A DNA stretch of 64,000 nt from DATFVA01 sp963811905 (GCA_963811905.1 CAWETK010000024.1:62001-126000); one strand, 5' to 3'. Counted from the first letter of the stretch, positions 26,052 through 34,401 are shown. The notes: generated by a model not told the origin, from the letters alone. Program-made: numbers and translations.

Positions 26052-26573
26052 ATGATTAAATATTTTCAAATAGCTTTAATGATCATTTTCTTTTTCGTAA
26101 ACGGAATTTCACAGGAAAAAGGAGAGATGATCACCGTTGTGGGTGACAGCCTTGTGGGAAGGATTGTCAGCGGGGAAACTACGCGTGAAGTCTATGGAAA
26201 TGTTGTGCTCACCCAGGGTAATGTGGTAATCAACTGCAACAAGGCTATCCAGTATATTTCGCGCAACGATGCAGAGCTGATCGGAAATGTTGTAGTGAAA
26301 CAGGATAGTATGACAATTAAAACCCCCCGCGGTTTTTATTACGGCGACGAAAGACGCGCGGAAAGCGGTGCCGGTGTTCAGCTTGATGATAAAAAAGTTA
26401 TTCTATCAGCCGACTCAGGCGAATATTTTTTTAATGATGACAAAGCGGTATTCAGAAGCAGAGTTACCCTTTATGATACCGCAAGTACGCTGACTTCTCA
26501 AAAGCTGACCTATTTCAAAAAAGAAGACCGTGCGATAGCCGTCGGCAGTGTCAGAATTGTTCAGGAGGGATAA
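26052..26573 (+). CDS. OstA/LptA-like protein, N-terminal fragment of a frameshifted gene
   Basis: A 173-residue piece with a signal peptide (FQIALMIIFFFVNGISQ) and an OstA-like domain (EVYGNVVLTQGNVVINCNKA, ELIGNVVVKQDSMTIKTPRG, AVFRSRVTLYDTASTLTSQK), the beta-taco fold that carries LPS across the periplasm. The gene does not end naturally here: at about 26571 the frame shifts, and homologous-looking OstA sequence continues in other frames to 27496. The length matches LptA alone (about 170-185 residues), so this fragment could still work as an LptA if translated on its own. Next to lptC and lptB, the position fits. Confidence 0.75.
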   Translation: MIKYFQIALMIIFFFVNGISQEKGEMITVVGDSLVGRIVSGETTREVYGNVVLTQGNVVINCNKAIQYISRNDAELIGNVVVKQDSMTIKTPRGFYYGDERRAESGAGVQLDDKKVILSADSGEYFFNDDKAVFRSRVTLYDTASTLTSQKLTYFKKEDRAIAVGSVRIVQEG

Positions 26574-26757
26574 TATTATCGATGCCGATACCCTTGAGCA
26601 TTTCAGGAATTCAAGAGTGACGTTTGCAACCAGCAACGTCCGGATAGAGAACACGGTAATAATGTCCAGATATTCGGTGAGCACCTGATAGATTATGCAC
26701 AGGAATTTCATACAATAATTGATGAAAAACCTCTGCTGCTGCAGGTGGATACAATAT
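26571..26757 (+). other. Stretch with three frame changes in the OstA-like gene
   Basis: Reading follows frame 1 of the gene to about 26571, then a +1-shifted frame (DADTLEHFRNSRVTF, FATSNVRIENTV) to about 26655, then the first frame (VQIFGEHLIDYAQEF, TIIDEKPLLLQVD) to about 26753, then a third frame (TRRPDSLIVGNDSMQTTLDT) onward. The three pieces join into plausible OstA-type sequence, and none of the shift points is a long homopolymer. Sequencing error, decay and programmed frameshifting cannot be separated here. Confidence 0.7.
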
Positions 26758-26800
26758 TCAAACCCGCCGTCCGGATTCCCTTATTGTTGGAAACGACAGT

Positions 26801-27496
26801 ATGCAGACTACACTCGATACTCTGATAATCAAATCAAGATCGATGGAATCGTGGCGTGATACAACCAATCTGTTTAAAGCGGAGGATTCTGTAAAAATCT
26901 GGAGGGGAACATTTGCTTCGCTGAATGATTATTCTGTATATGAAAAAGATGATGAAAAGATTATTACCTACAGGAAGAAAGAAGGGGATATGAAGCCGGT
27001 TTTATGGAATGAGCAGACACAGCTGACAGGAGATTCCATTATAATATTTCTAAGTGATAACGAGGTAAAGGCGCTGGAGGATATCGGGAATGCATTTGTG
27101 CTTTCTCCCAATGATATTTATCAAGACCGGTTCAACCAGATTTCAGGGGACGGATTAATTATGTATTTTAATAACGGAAATATAACCCGGGTTGAAGTTA
27201 AGGGCAGCGTTTATAATGTTTATTATATGTTTAACGATGAACAGAGGCCTAACGGACTGACTCAATCATCCGCCGAATCGGCCTCATTAAACTTTAAAGG
27301 AAAGAAAATAAATGAAGTCCGCTTATATGGTTCTCCAAAAAGTGAGTATTACCCGGAGAACCTGGTGAGAGGCAAGGAACAAACTTTTGCACTGCCGAAG
27401 TTCAACCTTGTTGCCAATCGTCCCGTGAAGAGTGAACTTATACAACAGATTAAGCCGGCAGGAAGAATATTTTCACCAATGGATACACTGCAATAA
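26801..27496 (+). CDS. OstA/LptA-like protein, C-terminal fragment
   Basis: The 231 codons from 26801 continue the frameshifted OstA gene; the homologous reading actually resumes at about 26756, before this ATG. Beta-strand repeats such as KSRSMESWRDTTNLFKAEDS, LWNEQTQLTGDSIIIFLSDN and ISGDGLIMYFNNGNITRVEV match the OstA pattern. The final part (KLNLVANRPVKSELIQQIK) has a short C-terminal tail. The combined gene would be near 480 residues, longer than E. coli LptA but usual for long OstA-like proteins in this group. It ends one base before the lptB start. Confidence 0.65.
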   Translation: MQTTLDTLIIKSRSMESWRDTTNLFKAEDSVKIWRGTFASLNDYSVYEKDDEKIITYRKKEGDMKPVLWNEQTQLTGDSIIIFLSDNEVKALEDIGNAFVLSPNDIYQDRFNQISGDGLIMYFNNGNITRVEVKGSVYNVYYMFNDEQRPNGLTQSSAESASLNFKGKKINEVRLYGSPKSEYYPENLVRGKEQTFALPKFNLVANRPVKSELIQQIKPAGRIFSPMDTLQ

Positions 27497-27497
27497 T

Positions 27498-28241
27498 ATG
27501 GATGAAAAAACTTTAAGAAGCGAAGACCTCGTAAAAATTTACAAGCACAGAACCGTAGTGAATAAAACTTCGGTAAAGGTTTCAAAAGGTGAGATAGTAG
27601 GATTACTTGGTCCCAACGGTGCCGGAAAGACCACCACTTTTTATATGATAACGGGGATGATCAGACCCGACAGCGGGAAAGTTTTTCTTGATGACACAGA
27701 AATTACTAAAGTTCCTATGTACAAACGTGCCCGTATGGGCGTCGGCTATCTTCCTCAGGAGGCTTCAATATTCCGGAAACTTTCGGTTGAAGATAACCTG
27801 ATGGCCGTTCTGCAGATGATCAAGCTTTCCAACAAGGAAAGAAAAGAGAAGTGCGAAAGTCTGCTGGAAGATCTGGGAATAACCCACATCAGGAAAAGCA
27901 TCGGTTTTCAGCTAAGCGGCGGGGAACGAAGGCGAACTGAAATTGCCCGTGCACTTGCTACCGATCCAAGCTTTATCCTTCTTGACGAACCATTTGCCGG
28001 TATAGATCCCATTGCAGTGGAAGATATAATGAACATCGTTGCTAATCTGAAGAACCGCGGAATTGGTGTATTGATAACCGATCATAATGTGCACGAGACA
28101 TTAAGTATTGTTGATAATGCGTATATACTCATCAGCGGTGTCATATTTAAATCGGGGGGAGCTGAAATGCTGGCAGAGGATGAGGAAGTACGCAAGCTCT
28201 ACCTCGGTGAAAAATTCCGTCTTGATCGTTATCAGCAGTGA
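27498..28241 (+). CDS. lptB: LPS export ABC transporter ATPase LptB
   Basis: A 247-residue ABC ATPase. Walker A is GPNGAGKTT (residues 38-46), the Q loop VGYLPQEASIFRKL, the signature LSGGERRRTEIARALA and Walker B FILLDEPFAGIDPIAV. The EASIFRKLSVEDNL stretch and the ITDHNVHETLSIVD switch region are typical of LptB. The ATG at 27498 lies one base after the previous stop; the frame is open further upstream but that would overlap the OstA gene. It drives LptFG in extracting LPS from the inner membrane; LptF and LptG are not in this window. Confidence 0.95.
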   Translation: MDEKTLRSEDLVKIYKHRTVVNKTSVKVSKGEIVGLLGPNGAGKTTTFYMITGMIRPDSGKVFLDDTEITKVPMYKRARMGVGYLPQEASIFRKLSVEDNLMAVLQMIKLSNKERKEKCESLLEDLGITHIRKSIGFQLSGGERRRTEIARALATDPSFILLDEPFAGIDPIAVEDIMNIVANLKNRGIGVLITDHNVHETLSIVDNAYILISGVIFKSGGAEMLAEDEEVRKLYLGEKFRLDRYQQ

Positions 28242-28300
28242 TGGATTTTTGGACAGATTAATCGGTATCTGCTCTTAGCTACACACAAAGTTTCACTTTA

Positions 28301-29317
28301 ATGGAAATTGCAAAAAATTATTCCCTCAAAAGATTCAACACATTCGGTGTAGACGCAGCAGCTAAAGCATTTGTGAATGCAGGCAGCGAGGACGAATTAT
28401 TTGAGATCCTTTCTGATGATGGATTAAAGTCATACTCCAGGTTTATCCTCGGAGGAGGGAGCAATATTCTGCTCACCAAAGATTACAACGGCCTCGTTAT
28501 TAAGAACTCCATTCCCGGCATCGAAATAATCGCTGAAGATGAACAAACAGTCATTGTTGAAGCTGGCGCAGGTGTTAACTGGAATGAACTTGTGAGTTAT
28601 TGTGTGGACCGAAACCTTGGGGGGATTGAAAACCTCGCATTAATACCGGGAACTGCTGGTGCTGCACCGGTTCAGAATATCGGTGCTTACGGCGAGGAAT
28701 TAAGTGAAACGTTTGTGAGTCTAAGAGGATTTTATACTGAAACAGGAAAACCGGGTATCTTCTATAAGAGTGACTGCAGCTTCGGGTACCGGTACAGCAT
28801 CTTTAAAAGTGAACTTAAAAATAAATTTGCTGTTTCGAAAATACGGTTGAGGCTCAATAAGGATCCTGAAATAAAAACAGGCTACGGAAATGTAAAGGAC
28901 GAGCTTGAGAAAACAGGCAAAAGCAGCTTTACAATAAAAGATGTTAGTGAAGCGGTCACGAGGATCAGAAAAGAAAAACTTCCTGATCCTTCGGTCATCG
29001 GAAATGCGGGAAGCTTCTTTAAGAATCCCGAGATCGGACCCGAGCAATATAATCTCTTAAAAGAAAACCACCCTGATATAAAAGCATATCCCTTGGATAA
29101 CGGAAAGATAAAATTGCCTGCGGCCTGGTTAATCGATAAAGCAGGGTGGAAGGGTGCCAGGAAGGGGAATACCGGAACACACAGCAGGCAGGCTCTTGTT
29201 ATAGTCAACCATGGCGGGGCTACCGGCGAGGAAATTCTTCGTTTTGCTAAAGAAATAAAGCGGTCGGTATACGAAAAATTTGAAGTTGTTCTGGAAGAAG
29301 AAGTAAATATTATCTGA
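28301..29317 (+). CDS. murB: UDP-N-acetylmuramate dehydrogenase
   Basis: A 338-residue flavoenzyme that reduces UDP-GlcNAc-enolpyruvate to UDP-MurNAc with NADPH, the second committed step of peptidoglycan synthesis. FAD-binding pieces are LGGGSNILL and GGIENLALIPGTAGAAPVQN with IGAYGEEL. The catalytic set is the Arg in GYRYSIFK, Ser238 in NAGSFFKNP and the terminal Glu in LEEEVN. The extra loop with FGYRYS marks the type I enzyme. It lies 60 bases after lptB and may be co-transcribed with it. Confidence 0.95.
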   Translation: MEIAKNYSLKRFNTFGVDAAAKAFVNAGSEDELFEILSDDGLKSYSRFILGGGSNILLTKDYNGLVIKNSIPGIEIIAEDEQTVIVEAGAGVNWNELVSYCVDRNLGGIENLALIPGTAGAAPVQNIGAYGEELSETFVSLRGFYTETGKPGIFYKSDCSFGYRYSIFKSELKNKFAVSKIRLRLNKDPEIKTGYGNVKDELEKTGKSSFTIKDVSEAVTRIRKEKLPDPSVIGNAGSFFKNPEIGPEQYNLLKENHPDIKAYPLDNGKIKLPAAWLIDKAGWKGARKGNTGTHSRQALVIVNHGGATGEEILRFAKEIKRSVYEKFEVVLEEEVNII

Positions 29318-29330
29318 TCGCTCCTTCTTT

Positions 29331-29373
29331 AATCCTTTTCCTTTTATCTTCTACCTTTTATCCTTTATCTTTA
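29331..29373. repeat. CTTTTATCTT pyrimidine word array
   Basis: A run of CTTTT/TATCCTTT-type units follows murB. It is the reverse-complement pattern of the AAGATAAAAG array at 18155-18205, in a different gap. Confidence 0.55.
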
Positions 29374-29461
29374 CTAATCTATGCGCTGTGTGGTTGAAAT
29401 TAATATCCATAATATTTATGTTCCATTAAATTCCAAACAAGAATAATTCGGGAAGTTTAAA

Positions 29462-30277
29462 ATGAACGATCCAAAGGATGAGAAGATTGTATCTGCCTAT
29501 GAAAAAGCTGCACAGGAGGGTGTGGATCCGCGATGTATACCTCAGAGATTAACAGGACCCGTTCCAACACACGATGAAATTCCTTATCCCGACTATCCCG
29601 AATCCGACCATGAAATATGGAAATTCCTATACGACAGGCAGATGAAATACCTTCCCGGCAGAGTTTGTGATGAATATATAAATGGTACAAAGAAATTAAA
29701 CTTCACTCCCGATAAGATTCCTGCACTCAGAGATTTGAGCAAAGTCTTTAATAAAACCACCGGGTGGAAAATAGCCAGGGTGCCTGGCTTGATTCACGAG
29801 CAGAATTTCTTTGAGCTTCTGCAGAAAAAGATATTCCCTTCTACTGATTACATACGAGGGAAGAATGAACTTGATTATACTCCCGCCCCTGACTGCTTTC
29901 ATGATATGTTTGGACATATGCCTCTGCTGACAGATGAGAACTTTGCATCCTTTTACCAGATGTTCGGGGAAGCAGCGTTCCACGCTGAAGGCATTAATCG
30001 TAAGTACCTGGAAACTTTTCACTGGTTCACTGTTGAGTTCGGTCTGATAAAAAAACCTGAAGGAATGAGAATATACGGTGCCGGGATTATCTCCTCCAAA
30101 GAAGAAGTTACACACGCATTGTCTGAGGATGTGGAAGTCAGGGACTTCGATCCGGATAAGCTGGTGCGGCAGGATTATGATGTATGGCACCTTCAGCCGA
30201 TCCTCTGGGCTATCGATTCATTTGAACACCTTGAGGATGGATTCAAATTCTGGACAAAGAAAGAAGGTTTGCTCTAA
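29462..30277 (+). CDS. phhA: Phenylalanine 4-hydroxylase
   Basis: A 271-residue iron- and pterin-dependent aromatic amino-acid hydroxylase that makes tyrosine from phenylalanine with tetrahydrobiopterin and O2. The iron ligands are His147 and His152 in FHDMFGHMP and Glu192 in FTVEFGL. Other landmarks are RVPGLIHEQNFFELL and YTPAPDC for pterin and substrate binding. The single catalytic domain (no ACT domain) is normal for bacteria. The genes for PTPS, folE and an SDR follow 1.6 kb downstream, which suggests BH4-type cofactor is made locally. Confidence 0.94.
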   Translation: MNDPKDEKIVSAYEKAAQEGVDPRCIPQRLTGPVPTHDEIPYPDYPESDHEIWKFLYDRQMKYLPGRVCDEYINGTKKLNFTPDKIPALRDLSKVFNKTTGWKIARVPGLIHEQNFFELLQKKIFPSTDYIRGKNELDYTPAPDCFHDMFGHMPLLTDENFASFYQMFGEAAFHAEGINRKYLETFHWFTVEFGLIKKPEGMRIYGAGIISSKEEVTHALSEDVEVRDFDPDKLVRQDYDVWHLQPILWAIDSFEHLEDGFKFWTKKEGLL

Positions 30278-30560
30278 ACCTGGACTACAGATTTCATTTT
30301 ATTTGCGGCTTCGACAAACGGAATTCCTCTGTAATTCCTGCATATTAATAAGTAAATATAAAACAGTTTATTGAATTATGGGACAGCTCAAATTCCAGTG
30401 CTTTTCAATGAACTTTTTTGTTATTGCTGGTGTTACAAATTACAGTTATACTTACAACCTTGAATGTGCTCCATAGATTATATAATTTTAATTGATACTA
30501 TCATAAGTTTTTATATTCAAAATAGTTACAACCATCTAATAAAAGAAGGAAATGATTGTT

Positions 30561-31037
30561 ATGCCTGTTGAAATTGGTGATACTGCACTGGAGTTTACAT
30601 TAAAGAACCAGGATTCGGAAGATGTTTCTTTGTCTGACTATAAGGGAGAAAACGTAGTACTTCTCTTTTTCCCTTTTGCTTTTTCTTCAGTATGCACCAA
30701 AGAGATGAGAAAGATGCAGGATGAATTTAATAATAATATGGACATTGATGCGCAGGTCGTTGCTGTAAGTGTCGATAGTCCATATACCCTAAAAATATTC
30801 AAAGATATGAACAAGCTTAATTTCAATCTGCTTAGTGATTTTAATAAAGATGTATCAAGAAATTATGATTCATTATATGAGCTTTATTACCCGGAAAAGT
30901 ATTCCTACAACGGGGTTTCCAAAAGATCAGCATTTGTTATAGGCAGAGACGGGAAAATAAAATATAAAGAAATTTGTCCCACAGCGGGTGATCAGCCCGA
31001 TTATGATTCAATTAAAAAAATACTGGAGAACGATTAA
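30561..31037 (+). CDS. Peroxiredoxin (AhpE/AhpC-TSA type)
   Basis: A 158-residue thiol peroxidase. The peroxidatic Cys45 lies in FAFSSVCTKEM, with the preceding Pro and Thr/Ser positions shaping the active site, and VAVSVDSPYTLKIFKD follows. No second conserved Cys is placed for a resolving role, as in AhpE-like 1-Cys enzymes. The ATG at 30561 is chosen for its distance from AAGAAGG. It is followed by the rhodanese and by a second peroxiredoxin (Bcp), forming a thiol-stress cluster inside the pterin gene group. Confidence 0.88.
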   Translation: MPVEIGDTALEFTLKNQDSEDVSLSDYKGENVVLLFFPFAFSSVCTKEMRKMQDEFNNNMDIDAQVVAVSVDSPYTLKIFKDMNKLNFNLLSDFNKDVSRNYDSLYELYYPEKYSYNGVSKRSAFVIGRDGKIKYKEICPTAGDQPDYDSIKKILEND

Positions 31038-31038
31038 G

Positions 31039-31389
31039 ATGTTTAAAGATTCCGGAGATCATATAATTAAGTTCAGGGATTTAAATCCAGCTGAAGTAAA
31101 ACAGTTCCTTGAGAATAAAAACGGTACAAGACTTATCGATGTGAGAGAAGAATGGGAGCATAAAATAGCTCACCTTGAAGATTCCGAACTGATGCCAATG
31201 AGCAATTTTATGCAGCATATGAAAGAACTCGATAAAGATGATGAGCTGATAATATACTGCCATACCGGTGTAAGGAGCGCGAATGTCTGCAGTTTCCTTG
31301 CCGAAAAAGGATTCAGAAATTTAATTAACCTCAAAGGAGGGATCGAAGCATGGTCTGTTGAAATAGATCCTTCGATTCCCCGGTATTGA
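31039..31389 (+). CDS. Rhodanese-domain protein
   Basis: A 116-residue single-domain sulfurtransferase. RLIDVREEWEH is the conserved N-terminal CH2A motif, and Cys74 in YCHTGVRS is the active-site cysteine with its six-residue loop (CHTGVR). LKGGIEAWSVEIDPSIPRY forms the usual C-terminus. The ATG lies two bases after the peroxiredoxin stop; the frame extends further upstream within that gene. It could recycle thiol or persulfide intermediates next to the peroxidases. Confidence 0.9.
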   Translation: MFKDSGDHIIKFRDLNPAEVKQFLENKNGTRLIDVREEWEHKIAHLEDSELMPMSNFMQHMKELDKDDELIIYCHTGVRSANVCSFLAEKGFRNLINLKGGIEAWSVEIDPSIPRY

Positions 31390-31410
31390 TAATTTCAAAC
31401 GGAGATTAAA

Positions 31411-31869
31411 ATGGTAGAAGAAGGAAAGAAGGCTCCTGATTTCAGTCTGAAAAACCAGGATGGCGAAACTATTTCTTTAAAAGATTTTAAAGGGAAGAAT
31501 ATTATTCTGTATTTTTATCCTAAGGATAATACATCCGGCTGTACAAAAGAAGCCTGTAATTTCAGGGATGAATTCCCTAAGTTTAAGAACCTGGATGCAG
31601 TTGTTCTTGGTGTGAGCCCTGATTCTGTTAAATCGCATAAAAAGTTCGCTGATAAATATGAACTGCCTTTCAACCTGCTGAGCGATGAGGATAGGAATGT
31701 GCTTGAAGCGTACGGAGTCTGGAAAGAAAAAAGCTTATACGGCAGAAAATATATGGGAGTTGAAAGAACAACTGTGGTAATAGATGAGAACGGAAAAATC
31801 AGAAAGATTTTCCCGAAAGTTAAAGTGGACGGGCATAATAAGGAATTACTCGACGCTCTTAAAAACTAA
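31411..31869 (+). CDS. bcp: Thioredoxin-dependent thiol peroxidase Bcp
   Basis: A 152-residue Bcp/PrxQ peroxiredoxin. The peroxidatic Cys44 and resolving Cys49 lie in NTSGCTKEACNFRDE, the five-residue spacing typical of the atypical 2-Cys type. DFSLKNQDGETISLKDFKGK is the N-terminal fold and VERTTVVIDENGKI the C-terminal one. It reduces peroxides with thioredoxin. AAACGGAGATTAAA upstream supports the ATG. Confidence 0.93.
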   Translation: MVEEGKKAPDFSLKNQDGETISLKDFKGKNIILYFYPKDNTSGCTKEACNFRDEFPKFKNLDAVVLGVSPDSVKSHKKFADKYELPFNLLSDEDRNVLEAYGVWKEKSLYGRKYMGVERTTVVIDENGKIRKIFPKVKVDGHNKELLDALKN

Positions 31870-31878
31870 GAGGGCTAA

Positions 31879-32286
31879 ATGGTTTATGTGAAAAGGAGAG
31901 AAACCTTCAGTGCAGCTCACCGCCTGTACAATCCTTCCTATAGCGATGAAAAGAACCTGGAGATATTCGGTAAGTGCAGCAATCCTAACTGGCATGGACA
32001 CAATTACGTCCTTGAAGTTACCGTTGCAGGCGAACCCGATCCGGGCACAGGATTCGTAATTGATCTGAAAATCCTGAAGGATATAATAAATGATAATATT
32101 CTTAAGAAAGTTGATCATAAAAATCTGAATACCGAGACAGATTTTATGAAGGACATAATACCATCGGCTGAAAATATAGCTAAGGCTATTTATAATGAAT
32201 TAAAGGACAGGCTGCCCTCAGGTAATTTATATTCTGTTAAATTGTTCGAGACTGAAAAAAATATTGTTGAATATCGAGGAGAATAA
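31879..32286 (+). CDS. 6-pyruvoyl-tetrahydropterin synthase (PTPS)
   Basis: A 135-residue enzyme converting dihydroneopterin triphosphate to 6-pyruvoyl-tetrahydropterin. Zinc ligands are His14 (SAAHRL) and His39/His41 in HGHNY; the catalytic Cys33 lies in FGKCSNPNW, with Asp79-His80 in DHKNLN. FGKC.NPN.HGHNY and DHKNL closely follow animal PTPS more than the E. coli QueD pattern, where Cys lies directly before HGH. With folE downstream and phenylalanine hydroxylase upstream, a role in tetrahydrobiopterin synthesis is better supported than queuosine synthesis, though QueD activity cannot be excluded. Confidence 0.9.
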   Translation: MVYVKRRETFSAAHRLYNPSYSDEKNLEIFGKCSNPNWHGHNYVLEVTVAGEPDPGTGFVIDLKILKDIINDNILKKVDHKNLNTETDFMKDIIPSAENIAKAIYNELKDRLPSGNLYSVKLFETEKNIVEYRGE

Positions 32287-32287
32287 T

Positions 32288-32860
32288 TTGGAGTACCCAA
32301 AAGTTCAGAATCTTGTTTCTGAGTTATTAAAAGAAATAGGGGAGGACCCAAAACGGGAGGGTTTATTAAATACTCCCAAAAGAGTTGCAAAAGCATACGA
32401 TTTCCTTACGTCAGGCTATCATCAGAAAATAGAAGAAGTGCTGAATAATGCTGTGTTCAACGAAAAATATGACGAAATGGTAATAGTGAAGAATATTGAC
32501 TTTTACAGTCTGTGCGAGCATCATATGCTACCATTCTACGGCAAGGTTCACGTGGCTTACATTCCTGATGGAAAGATAGTAGGCCTAAGCAAGATACCCA
32601 GGATTGTAGATGTCTTCGCAAGGAGACTCCAGGTGCAGGAAAGAATGACCCAGGAGATTGCAGACACATTAGACGAATATCTGAAACCCCAGGGTGTTGC
32701 TGTAGTATCTGAAGCGTATCATATGTGTATGATGATGAGGGGAGTTGAAAAGCAGAACTCTGCCGCCATTGCCAGTGCAGTCCACGGAGTATTCAAAGAG
32801 GATGCAAGGACGCGTGCTGAATTTATGACACTGATAAAAGGGAAACTTAGCGATGGCTAA
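32288..32860 (+). CDS. folE: GTP cyclohydrolase I
   Basis: A 190-residue enzyme making dihydroneopterin triphosphate from GTP, the first step for both folate and pterins. Zinc ligands are Cys76 and His79 in SLCEHHM and Cys147 in MCMMMRGVEKQ. LSKIPRIVDVFARRLQVQER and AEFMTLI are signature stretches. The start is taken as TTG with CGAGGAG six bases upstream; the frame extends to 32264 but would overlap the PTPS gene. The next gene overlaps its end by eight bases. Confidence 0.94.
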   Translation: MEYPKVQNLVSELLKEIGEDPKREGLLNTPKRVAKAYDFLTSGYHQKIEEVLNNAVFNEKYDEMVIVKNIDFYSLCEHHMLPFYGKVHVAYIPDGKIVGLSKIPRIVDVFARRLQVQERMTQEIADTLDEYLKPQGVAVVSEAYHMCMMMRGVEKQNSAAIASAVHGVFKEDARTRAEFMTLIKGKLSDG

Positions 32861-33566
32861 AGAAAAAGCCGCAATATGGATAACAGGTGCAAGCAGCGGA
32901 ATCGGGAGAGCCGCCGCCTCCGAGTTTGCCAGGGTTGGCAGTAAAGTTTTCGTTTCGGCAAGGAGAGTTACTGAGCTGGAGAGACTGAACAGGGAGTTAA
33001 AAAAAGACAAGCTGTCTGTTTATATCTATCCCTGTAATGTTGCTTCTTCCGCTAATGTTGATCAGACAGTAAAAAAAATACTTGCGGAAAGCGACGTCGA
33101 TTGTCTTGTCAACAATGCCGGGATTACTTCCTGGAAACTTGCCGAAGAAAACTCCACAAATGAAATTGATGATATAATAAATACGAATCTTCTCGGTTCT
33201 ATCTATACAATTAAATATCTCCTGCCTCATTTTATTGAACGGGGAGGAGGGACTATAATTAATATTCTTTCAATAGTAACCAAAAAGATTTTTACTAACA
33301 GCAGTGCGTATGCAGCCTCGAAGATGGGTCTGCTTGGCTACTCAAATGTTCTGCGGGAGGAAGTTCGGAAGCATAAAATCCGTGTAATAAATGTTATTCC
33401 GGGAACTACTGAGACCCCTATGTGGCCGCCAGGAGTTCGTGAAGAACATTCAGAAAGAATGCTGAACCCTGAAGAAATCGCAAGAGTAATAGTTTCTGCC
33501 TACCTTGAAAAGAGCAGTATGGTTACTGAGGAAATACTTGTAAGGCCAATTCAGGGGGATTTGTGA
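32853..33566 (+). CDS. Short-chain reductase, sepiapterin-reductase candidate
   Basis: A 237-residue SDR. ITGASSGIGRAAA is the NADP-binding turn with VSARR as the basic cap, NNAGITSW the structural motif, and the Ser-Tyr-Lys set is IINILSIVT with SAYAASK. Sequence alone does not fix the substrate. It overlaps folE by eight bases, in a row with PTPS and phenylalanine hydroxylase; the missing final step from pyruvoyl-pterin to tetrahydrobiopterin is normally an SDR (sepiapterin reductase), and Chlorobium is known to make a biopterin through such an enzyme. The assignment is therefore pathway-based. Confidence 0.75.
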   Translation: MAKEKAAIWITGASSGIGRAAASEFARVGSKVFVSARRVTELERLNRELKKDKLSVYIYPCNVASSANVDQTVKKILAESDVDCLVNNAGITSWKLAEENSTNEIDDIINTNLLGSIYTIKYLLPHFIERGGGTIINILSIVTKKIFTNSSAYAASKMGLLGYSNVLREEVRKHKIRVINVIPGTTETPMWPPGVREEHSERMLNPEEIARVIVSAYLEKSSMVTEEILVRPIQGDL

Positions 33567-33571
33567 AAAGA

Positions 33572-33615
33572 ATTTAGCGAATTAATCGGATTCTCGGACT
33601 TTACGGATTCGAACC
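33572..33615. repeat. GAATTA/GGATTC word array
   Basis: Short near-repeats (AATTTAGCGAATTAATCGGATTCTCGG) follow the SDR stop. They belong to the same word family as 17015-17085. Confidence 0.45.
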
Positions 33616-33742
33616 ACGGTTTATAAGTTGCGTGATTATGCACTAACTTAGTTTTATGGGAAGAATATTCAACAGTTTTCTGATTTTCCTGCCGCCTGAT
33701 TTTAAGATTTTCTATCCAGCACCTGGATCCATTTAAATGAAC

Positions 33743-33785
33743 CGTCAGGGGCGCAATGACAGCGACCCTGACGATTTCTTTTTAG
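33743..33785. terminator. Terminator
   Basis: CGTCAGGG (33743-33750) pairs with CCCTGACG (33766-33773) around a 15-base loop, followed by ATTTCTTTTT. It separates the pterin operon from the convergent Spy-like gene; on the minus strand the T-run is weaker. Confidence 0.75.
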
Positions 33786-33808
33786 AATAATTATAAAATG
33801 GGGACTAC

Positions 33809-34315
33809 TCAATTAAAATTCATCGGAGCTCTTTTACCCGGATGCCTTCCCATAGGTCCATTTCCGTCCATCATTCCTCTTCCTTCGTGCTGTCCTCTCA
33901 TCATTGGCATCTGATCAAATATTTTCTTCTGCTGATCAGTAAGGAGCTCATAAACATCCATTCTGTGATTGGCCCTTGATGCGGCAATTTTGTTCTTTGC
34001 TGAGTTTAAGTCATTTATAAGGTTGAGATAGTCAGAACGTGAATAATTCCCTTTCAGCATCATTTCCTTTACAGCAAGCCGTTTCTTCTGCATATCGGCT
34101 CTGAGGTCGATCATAGCTTTCTGATGTTCTATGCGCAGATCTTCGATTTTGGATTTCTGCTCATCTGTAAGATTTAGTTTATCGAACATTCTCCCTTTGA
34201 ATCTTTCACCCCCTGATTGATCATTATTCTGGGGATAAAAATTAACCGCAGCTGCAATTATTAAAATTGCAATAATTCCGCCAATGAATGTTAATTTTTT
34301 CAATTTAGTCTCCAT
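33809..34315 (-). CDS. Spy/CpxP-like periplasmic protein
   Basis: A 168-residue exported protein with a signal anchor (LTFIGGIIAILIIAAAVNF). The helical core has the LTxxQ-type motifs LNLTDEQKSKIEDLR and VYELLTDQQKKIF, typical of the Spy/CpxP group of envelope-stress chaperones or metal sensors. The C-terminus is rich in Met, Gly, His and Arg (MPMMRGQHEGRGMMDGNGPM), a possible metal-binding tail. The ATG at 34315 is favoured over one nine codons upstream. It is divergent from the ECF sigma operon, whose third gene resembles it. Confidence 0.82.
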   Translation of the reverse strand: METKLKKLTFIGGIIAILIIAAAVNFYPQNNDQSGGERFKGRMFDKLNLTDEQKSKIEDLRIEHQKAMIDLRADMQKKRLAVKEMMLKGNYSRSDYLNLINDLNSAKNKIAASRANHRMDVYELLTDQQKKIFDQMPMMRGQHEGRGMMDGNGPMGRHPGKRAPMNFN

Positions 34316-34371
34316 AATTTTTCTTGTTGTAATTTTTTGCATTTCAGCTATTTGACATCAGATATTTTCTT

Positions 34372-34401
34372 AAGGTTTAAATTATTACAATATTAAACCT
34401 T
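34372..34401. promoter_or_regulatory. Inverted repeat in the divergent promoter region
   Basis: AAGGTTTAA (34372-34380) and TTAAACCTT (34393-34401) form a perfect 9-bp inverted repeat around a 12-base AT-rich spacer. It sits between the divergent Spy-like and sigma genes and is a candidate operator or shared promoter element. Confidence 0.5.

Noticed and set aside
31879..32286. QueD of queuosine synthesis
   Set aside because: Active-site spacing and neighbours (folE, SDR, phenylalanine hydroxylase) favour PTPS for biopterin; QueD activity stays possible but secondary.
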